In this document: positions 14,400-18,276 of the stretch, one piece after another
Position numbering within the stretch: position 1 is the first letter of the stretch
Layout of the letters: the number at the start of each line of letters is the position of its first letter
Assembly (NCBI GenBank): GCA_023443515.1
Contig: JAEZUC010000053.1
Location: 1-18,276, forward strand
Source: Bacillota bacterium
GTDB lineage: Bacteria; Bacillota; Clostridia; Acetivibrionales; DSM-1351
DNA: 18,276 nt
Direction: 5' to 3'
Notes under the pieces: generated by a model
Database searches by the model: none
Seen by the model: the letters and a program-made list of their open reading frames with translations, nothing else
What the model was told of the DNA's origin: nothing
Made by a program: the position numbers and the translations under genes

Positions 14400-16574
14400 A
14401 TGGCTGTTAACACTCGGATTTTTCACTGTGATGAGTTCTTCCGTCTTTCAAGGGAAGAGAAAAAAGAGTTTGAAGGTATTATAAAAAAGGAATTGGAACA
14501 AAACCCCATAAAGCATCTGAATACTGAATGGGGCCGTTTTGAAAATCTTCCTGAGATGACCGAGGAAGAAATCGACAAGCTGGCACAAGACGTTTTGTCT
14601 GAAATGACTTTAGAACAAAAAGTTTATCAGATGTCCTGTGATAATGATGCGCGATATGCACCCTTAAATCCGCCAAGATATAACTTTATCCCGTATTATG
14701 CAGGTGAAGACCTGGAGTTGAACATACCAGCCGTTAAATTTACGGACGGACCGACAGGTATTGTTATGAGTTACCATGCCACAGCTTTTCCGGTTTCCAT
14801 TGCCCGTGGTTCTTCCTGGGATACGGAACTTGAGGAACGTGTGGGTAATGTAATAGGTATAGAAGGCCGTTCGGGAGGGGCAAACCTTTTTGCAGGAGTA
14901 TGTATAAATCTTCTTCGCCATCCCGCATGGGGGCGTGCGCAGGAAACATATGGCGAGGATACCGTACTTTTAGGTAGAATGGGTGCGGCTTTGACCAAGG
15001 GTGTTCAAAAACATATGATGGCCTGTGTAAAGCACTATGTTGCAAATAGTATGGAAAATGCACGTTTTAAAGTCAGTGTTGAGATGGATGAAAGAACCCT
15101 GCGTGAAATATACCTCCCTCATTTTAAAGAATGTGTAGATGCGGGTGCTGCAGCAATTATGAGTTCATATAACCGTGTAAGAGGTGAATGGTGTGGTCAC
15201 CACGACTATCTCCTGAATCATATTTTGAATGGGGAATGGGGTTTCAAAGGCTTTGTAATGTCTGACTTCATCTGGGGTGTCAGAGATACTGTAGATGCAG
15301 CAAATGGTGGACAATGCATGGAGATGTATGCAACACAGTTCTTTGGAAAAAGGCTAGTTGAAGCTGTCAGAGACGGAAAAGTTGATGAAAGTAAGATAGA
15401 CGCAGCAGTAAAAAGAATATTGAGACAAAAAATCAGATTTTCATTTGTGGGAGATGAGGCGCAATATTCTCCTGAAAAAATGGGAAGTCAGGAACATGCC
15501 GAGCTTGCTCGTGAAGTTTCGGAAAAATCAACGGTACTACTTAAAAATGAAGGTATACTTCCGCTTGAAAAAGCTAAGGTTAAGAAAATTACAGTGGTTG
15601 GAAGGTTAGCAGTTGAACCTAACACAGGGGATTTAAAGGGAAGCAGTGCCGTATTCCCTCCATATGTCATAACACCGCTTCAGGGCATTATAAATGAGGC
15701 AGGAAGCGGAATAGAAGTAAAATATGTGGATGGAAGAACACCACATCAGGCTCAGGAATTGTCAAAGGATGCAGATGCTGTTGTTGTTGTGGCTGGATTA
15801 ACCTCTCTTGATGAGGGAGAATTTATTACAAACGGAGGAGATGTTGGAGGGGACAGGAAATATCTCGGACTGCATCCGGAAGATGAAGATCTTATTGAGA
15901 CTGTATCAAAGGTAAACAAAAACGTAATTGTTGTTTTGCAGGGTGGTAGTACTATAATAGTTGAACCATGGAAGAACTTAGCCAAAGCTATTCTTATGCA
16001 ATGGTATCCGGGTATGGAAGGCGGAACTGCTCTGGCAAATATACTTTTTGGAAAAGTAAATCCTTCTGCAAAACTACCTGTTACAGTACCTGCAACTCCC
16101 CAGCAGCTACCTTACTTTGATATAAATGCAACTTCAATTGTATATGACTATTACCATGGATACTTCCTTGCCGACAAGAAAAAGCACCCTGTTTCATATC
16201 CTTTCGGGTTTGGACTCAGCTACACAGACTACGTTTACAGCAATCCAAAAGTCTCAAAGAACGGTGACTCGATTTCTGTTTCAGTTGATGTGTCCAATAC
16301 AGGTAAAATGGCCGGAGATGAAGTTGTTCAATTATATATTGGCTACAGGGGTTCAAAGGTTGAACGCCATGTAAAGGATCTTAAAGGCTTCACTAAAATT
16401 CACCTTGAACCGGGAGAGAAAAAGACTGCGGTGATTGATATAAATAAGAAAGACCTTGCATACTATTGCCCTGAATCAATGCAGTGGGTGGTTGAGGATA
16501 TCGAGTATGTTGCATTAATAGGTGCATCTTCTGCCTGCAAGGATTTACTTAAAGCTGATTTTGATTTAAAATAG
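14400..16574 (+). CDS. Cytoplasmic GH3 family beta-glucosidase (724 aa)
   Basis: This glycoside hydrolase of family 3 probably releases glucose or a related sugar from the non-reducing end of short beta-linked oligosaccharides. There is no signal peptide, so it acts inside the cell on imported sugars. The N-terminal barrel shows KFTDGPTGIVMS, RGSSWDTELEERVG, NLLRHPAWGRAQETYGED, and ACVKHYVANSMENAR. The nucleophile Asp289 sits in GFVMSDFIWGV (the usual SDW is SDF). The following AGxDxxM-type segment is unusual (NGGQCMEMY). The alpha/beta sandwich domain contains VVVVAGLTSLDEGE and MQWYPGMEGGTALANILFG. A fibronectin III-like C-terminus spans about residues 620-710. The start follows AAAAGGAG by about eight bases. 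A lone TATAAT at 14377-14382 lacks a -35 box, so co-transcription with the reductase is likely. A terminator follows. Confidence 0.93.
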   Translation: MAVNTRIFHCDEFFRLSREEKKEFEGIIKKELEQNPIKHLNTEWGRFENLPEMTEEEIDKLAQDVLSEMTLEQKVYQMSCDNDARYAPLNPPRYNFIPYYAGEDLELNIPAVKFTDGPTGIVMSYHATAFPVSIARGSSWDTELEERVGNVIGIEGRSGGANLFAGVCINLLRHPAWGRAQETYGEDTVLLGRMGAALTKGVQKHMMACVKHYVANSMENARFKVSVEMDERTLREIYLPHFKECVDAGAAAIMSSYNRVRGEWCGHHDYLLNHILNGEWGFKGFVMSDFIWGVRDTVDAANGGQCMEMYATQFFGKRLVEAVRDGKVDESKIDAAVKRILRQKIRFSFVGDEAQYSPEKMGSQEHAELAREVSEKSTVLLKNEGILPLEKAKVKKITVVGRLAVEPNTGDLKGSSAVFPPYVITPLQGIINEAGSGIEVKYVDGRTPHQAQELSKDADAVVVVAGLTSLDEGEFITNGGDVGGDRKYLGLHPEDEDLIETVSKVNKNVIVVLQGGSTIIVEPWKNLAKAILMQWYPGMEGGTALANILFGKVNPSAKLPVTVPATPQQLPYFDINATSIVYDYYHGYFLADKKKHPVSYPFGFGLSYTDYVYSNPKVSKNGDSISVSVDVSNTGKMAGDEVVQLYIGYRGSKVERHVKDLKGFTKIHLEPGEKKTAVIDINKKDLAYYCPESMQWVVEDIEYVALIGASSACKDLLKADFDLK

Positions 16575-16590
16575 ATGTAAGCATTAATAT

Positions 16591-16628
16591 AAAGGCATTA
16601 CCGATAATAAACGGTAGTGCCTTTTATT
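16591..16628 (+). terminator. Intrinsic terminator after the GH3 gene
   Basis: AAAGGCATTACCG at 16591-16603 pairs with CGGTAGTGCCTTT at 16612-16624 (one T-G pair), with an eight-base loop and tail TTTTATTT. Confidence 0.85.
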
Positions 16629-16664
16629 TACCTGAAATTAAAAAGCGGAAAAGGGAAAAATAAA

Positions 16665-17168
16665 ATGAAAAATATATACTTTTTTGAAACACAAATCGGG
16701 AGAATAGGCATTGCAGAGGAAGCGAACGGATTAACCAACGTATTTTTTGAAACAGATTTCAATATGAAGGCTGTTTTAGATAAAGAAAGGTTCCTGCAAC
16801 AGTCAGGGTATTATTTTAAGGAAACAGAACTTTTGATAAATGCGGGCAAACAGCTAGACGAGTATCTGAACGGCAAAAGGACAGTGTTTCAATTACCGCT
16901 GGCTCCAAAGGGAACAGATTTCATGAAAACTGTTTGGAATTGTCTGAATACAATACCCTATGGGGAGACAAGAAGCTACAAACAGATTGCAGAAGTCGCA
17001 GGAAACCCAAAAGCATGCCGGGCAGTAGGAATGGCCAACAATAAAAACCCAATCCCCATATTTATACCCTGCCATCGTGTAGTAGGTGCAAACGGAGGTT
17101 TGACGGGATATAGAGGTGGCTTGGAAATAAAGCAAAAGCTTCTTAAAATAGAAAAATTAAAAATTTGA
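16665..17168 (+). CDS. ogt: Methylated-DNA-[protein]-cysteine S-methyltransferase (167 aa)
   Basis: This is a cytoplasmic suicide repair protein that takes the methyl group from O6-methylguanine in DNA onto its own cysteine. The active-site motif PCHRVVGANGGLTGYRGG has Cys136. The DNA-binding helix region TDFMKTVWNCLNTIPYGETRSYKQIAEVAGNPKACRAVGMANNKNP precedes it, with the conserved Asn and the Arg that intrudes into the helix (CRAVG). An N-terminal ribonuclease-like domain spans about residues 1-80. The length fits Ogt/MGMT without an Ada regulatory domain. The ATG at 16665 follows AAGGGA (16651-16656) by eight bases; an in-frame GTG at 16617 lies inside the preceding terminator and is rejected. 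No promoter was found with confidence, and no terminator is seen before the next small gene. Confidence 0.93.
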   Translation: MKNIYFFETQIGRIGIAEEANGLTNVFFETDFNMKAVLDKERFLQQSGYYFKETELLINAGKQLDEYLNGKRTVFQLPLAPKGTDFMKTVWNCLNTIPYGETRSYKQIAEVAGNPKACRAVGMANNKNPIPIFIPCHRVVGANGGLTGYRGGLEIKQKLLKIEKLKI

Positions 17169-17197
17169 ATTTAAACAGACGAACTAGGTAAACCTAT

Positions 17198-17222
17198 TTA
17201 ATAATTAATATTAAATTATTAA
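17198..17222. promoter_or_regulatory. AT-only inverted repeat ahead of the small unknown gene
   Basis: TTAATAATT at 17198-17206 is mirrored by AATTATTAA at 17214-17222 around seven bases. It is too AT-rich for a stable terminator and lies just before the ribosome binding site GAAGGGAT of the gene at 17240. It may be an operator or only AT-rich spacer. Confidence 0.25.
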
Positions 17223-17239
17223 AAGAAGGGATATTTATT

Positions 17240-17479
17240 ATGGGAAGATTCGAAGGTGCTGAAAAAGTCGGGATAAGGGATAAGGAGACCAGACAGCTTC
17301 TTGCTGTATATCCCTATAAAATTGACGGAACGGATGAAGAAATTGAGAAAACCGTAAAAGACTGGTACTATAAGCAAAGCTGTATAGCAGAAGAATTTCT
17401 CTTGAAGTCCTATGTTGACGAACTTACGGAACATGAGTTGAAGTCTCGTCAAAATGATGATACAAAAAAAGTATATTAA
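17240..17479 (+). CDS. Small soluble protein of unknown function (79 aa)
   Basis: I do not recognise this protein. It is 79 residues, highly charged and without a signal peptide or membrane segment. The N-terminal half, MGRFEGAEKVGIRDKETRQLL followed by AVYPYKIDGTDEEIEKTVKDWYY, reads like a compact alpha/beta unit; the rest is probably helical with an acidic and then a Lys-rich end. It has one Cys (near residue 51). The case for a real gene is a good ribosome binding site (GAAGGGAT, about ten bases before the ATG), a composition typical of coding sequence, and a strong terminator just after the stop. It may be read from the ogt transcript or from an unseen promoter near 17170-17220. No function is proposed. 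Confidence 0.65.
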   Translation: MGRFEGAEKVGIRDKETRQLLAVYPYKIDGTDEEIEKTVKDWYYKQSCIAEEFLLKSYVDELTEHELKSRQNDDTKKVY

Positions 17480-17485
17480 CGAAAC

Positions 17486-17526
17486 AAAGGGTAAATCCAT
17501 AAAAGCGTGGATTTACCCTTTATTTT
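17486..17526. terminator. Bidirectional terminator shared by the small gene and arsR-type gene
   Basis: AAAGGGTAAATCCA at 17486-17499 pairs perfectly with TGGATTTACCCTTT at 17508-17521, followed by ATTTT. In the minus direction the stem is also flanked by a T-containing tract. The last codons and stop of the minus-strand ArsR gene (ends at 17513) lie within the right arm, so the element is part of that coding region. Confidence 0.85.
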
Positions 17527-17800
17527 CATCTTTAAGAAGGATTTTTACAATATTGATTATATCCTCATCAGTTACACGATAACAAATTTCAAGTCCTTTT
17601 CGCTCTCCGTCAATTATACCTGCTGACTTTAATTTTGCAAGGTGCTGTGATACTGTAGACTGGGGAAGGCCGAGACATTCCTGAATTTTGGTTACGTTAC
17701 AGCCACCTTCTATTAAACCTTTAACAATACACAGCCGTTGTGGATGAGCCAGTGCTTTGATTTTATCAGCTTTTTTTTCATAAATTTTTAAATCTATCAA
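17513..17800 (-). CDS. ArsR/SmtB-family winged-helix regulator (95 aa, TTG start)
   Basis: This DNA-binding repressor is of the ArsR type. The winged helix is clear: ADKIKALAHPQRLCIVKGLIEGG, the recognition helix in LGLPQSTVSQHLAKLKSAGII, and the wing DGERKGLEICYRV. The ELCVCDL metal site of classical ArsR is absent. Instead there are cysteines at 24, 34, 42 and 73, with Cys34 and Cys73 well placed to form a redox or persulfide switch; this is inference. The TTG start at 17800 follows AAGGGGGA by about eight bases. An in-frame ATG at 17827 would put that site inside the gene and is less likely. It lies 47 bases after the DsrE-family gene in the same direction, so it probably belongs to a sulfur-related operon and may regulate it. 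Confidence 0.88.
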   Translation of the reverse strand: MIDLKIYEKKADKIKALAHPQRLCIVKGLIEGGCNVTKIQECLGLPQSTVSQHLAKLKSAGIIDGERKGLEICYRVTDEDIINIVKILLKDENKG

Positions 17801-17847
17801 AATTGTAATCCCCCTTATTAAAAACATAGCCCTGATATAATTATTGC

Positions 17848-18276
17848 CTAAATAAACAAACTCATATCCGATTCCTCGGCAGCACCCAGGAAAGAGGCTA
17901 CACCTCCAATAGTAACTCCGTCAATAAGTTCTTCTTTTTTAATACCCATTATGTCCATAGACATGTTGCAGGCTACAAATTCAATTCCGTTATTCTGTGC
18001 CTGAGAAACAAGTTCTTCCAATGAATATATGTTCTTTTTATTCATAAGGTGACGTATCATTTTTGGTCCCACGCCTGCCATGTTCATTTTGGACAGTGAC
18101 AATTTACCTGATCCCTTAGGCATCATAACACCAAACATTCTGGAAATAAAGTCTTTTTTTATACTGCCGGAGTTTTTTTGTTTTCTAAGAATATTCAGTC
18201 CCCAAAAGGTAAAGAACATTGTGACCTTTCTTCCCATTGAAGCTGCTCCGTTTGCTATAATAAAAGACGCTATAGC
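17848..18276 (-). CDS. DsrE/DsrF-like (peroxiredoxin-family) protein, N-terminus beyond the window
   Basis: This gene runs off the right edge of the window. The visible 142 codons include 13 before an internal ATG at 18237. They read AIASFIIANGAAS and are in frame with MGRKVTMFFTFWGLNIL, so the true start lies outside. The fold is the DsrE/F/H type: a small alpha/beta protein that binds or carries sulfur in sulfurtransferase relays. The FVACNMSMDIMGIKKEELIDGVTIGGVASFL segment has the conserved Cys in the C-x-M-S-M-x-x-M-G context of this branch. A Lys/Gly/Ser-rich insert (MMPKGSGKLSLSKMNMAGVGPKMIRHLM) follows the first helix, as in related clostridial proteins. It is followed by an ArsR-type regulator. 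Genes further upstream, possibly of sulfur or rhodanese function, are not visible. Confidence 0.85.
   Translation of the reverse strand, partial: AIASFIIANGAASMGRKVTMFFTFWGLNILRKQKNSGSIKKDFISRMFGVMMPKGSGKLSLSKMNMAGVGPKMIRHLMNKKNIYSLEELVSQAQNNGIEFVACNMSMDIMGIKKEELIDGVTIGGVASFLGAAEESDMSLFI

Noticed and set aside
16617..16664. N-terminal extension of the methyltransferase from GTG at 16617
   Set aside because: The extension overlaps the GH3 terminator and lies before the ribosome binding site at 16651-16656.

Overview
The window looks like a chromosomal segment from a low-GC, endospore-forming Gram-positive bacterium. The AT-rich sequence, strong GGAGG-type ribosome binding sites, frequent TTG/GTG starts, a Spo0E-family phosphatase, DUF421/DUF4363 membrane genes and a cytoplasmic GH3 glucosidase point to Clostridia. 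A Ruminiclostridium/Clostridium cellulolyticum-like organism is my best inference, but it is not proven by the sequence. I see no rRNA, tRNA, CRISPR array or intact transposase. Most of the window is ordinary, intact chromosomal coding sequence.

Layout. (1) 12-1223 encodes an MFS exporter. (2) 1409-3328 encodes a biosynthetic arginine decarboxylase (speA). It ends in an unusual terminator (3339-3427) whose loop carries a 52-bp palindrome with insertion-sequence-like ends. (3) 3436-5715 holds two mirror-image, divergent gene pairs, each made of a DUF421 membrane protein and a small DUF4363 membrane-anchored protein. (4) 5810-6784 encodes a Gfo/Idh/MocA oxidoreductase behind a promoter that is overlapped by a perfect inverted repeat. 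(5) 6879-7919 encodes a secreted copper-amine-oxidase-N-like domain protein with a Thr/Pro repeat tail, then a Spo0E-like protein. (6) 8159-10620 encodes carboxy(nor)spermidine dehydrogenase and decarboxylase, separated by a long RNA hairpin. (7) 10796-16574 holds an SGNH-fold protein, an MBOAT O-acyltransferase, an aldo/keto reductase with a double-cluster ferredoxin tail, and a GH3 beta-glucosidase, all on the + strand with no terminator seen between them. (8) 16665-17479 encodes an O6-methylguanine-DNA methyltransferase and a small unknown protein. (9) 17513-18276 (minus strand) encodes a DsrE-family protein cut by the window edge, followed by an ArsR-family regulator.

How the genes fit together. 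Arginine decarboxylase makes agmatine. The 8159-10620 pair is the aspartate-semialdehyde-dependent route from putrescine (or diaminopropane) to spermidine (or norspermidine). The window therefore holds the first and last steps of an alternative polyamine pathway, while the agmatine-to-putrescine step is not present here. The SGNH and MBOAT proteins resemble the paired systems that O-acylate extracellular polymers. The DsrE/ArsR pair suggests sulfur-related or thiol-related regulation. The item most worth follow-up is the mirrored DUF421/DUF4363 locus. Next are the terminator with the embedded element, and the intra-operon hairpin between the two polyamine genes.
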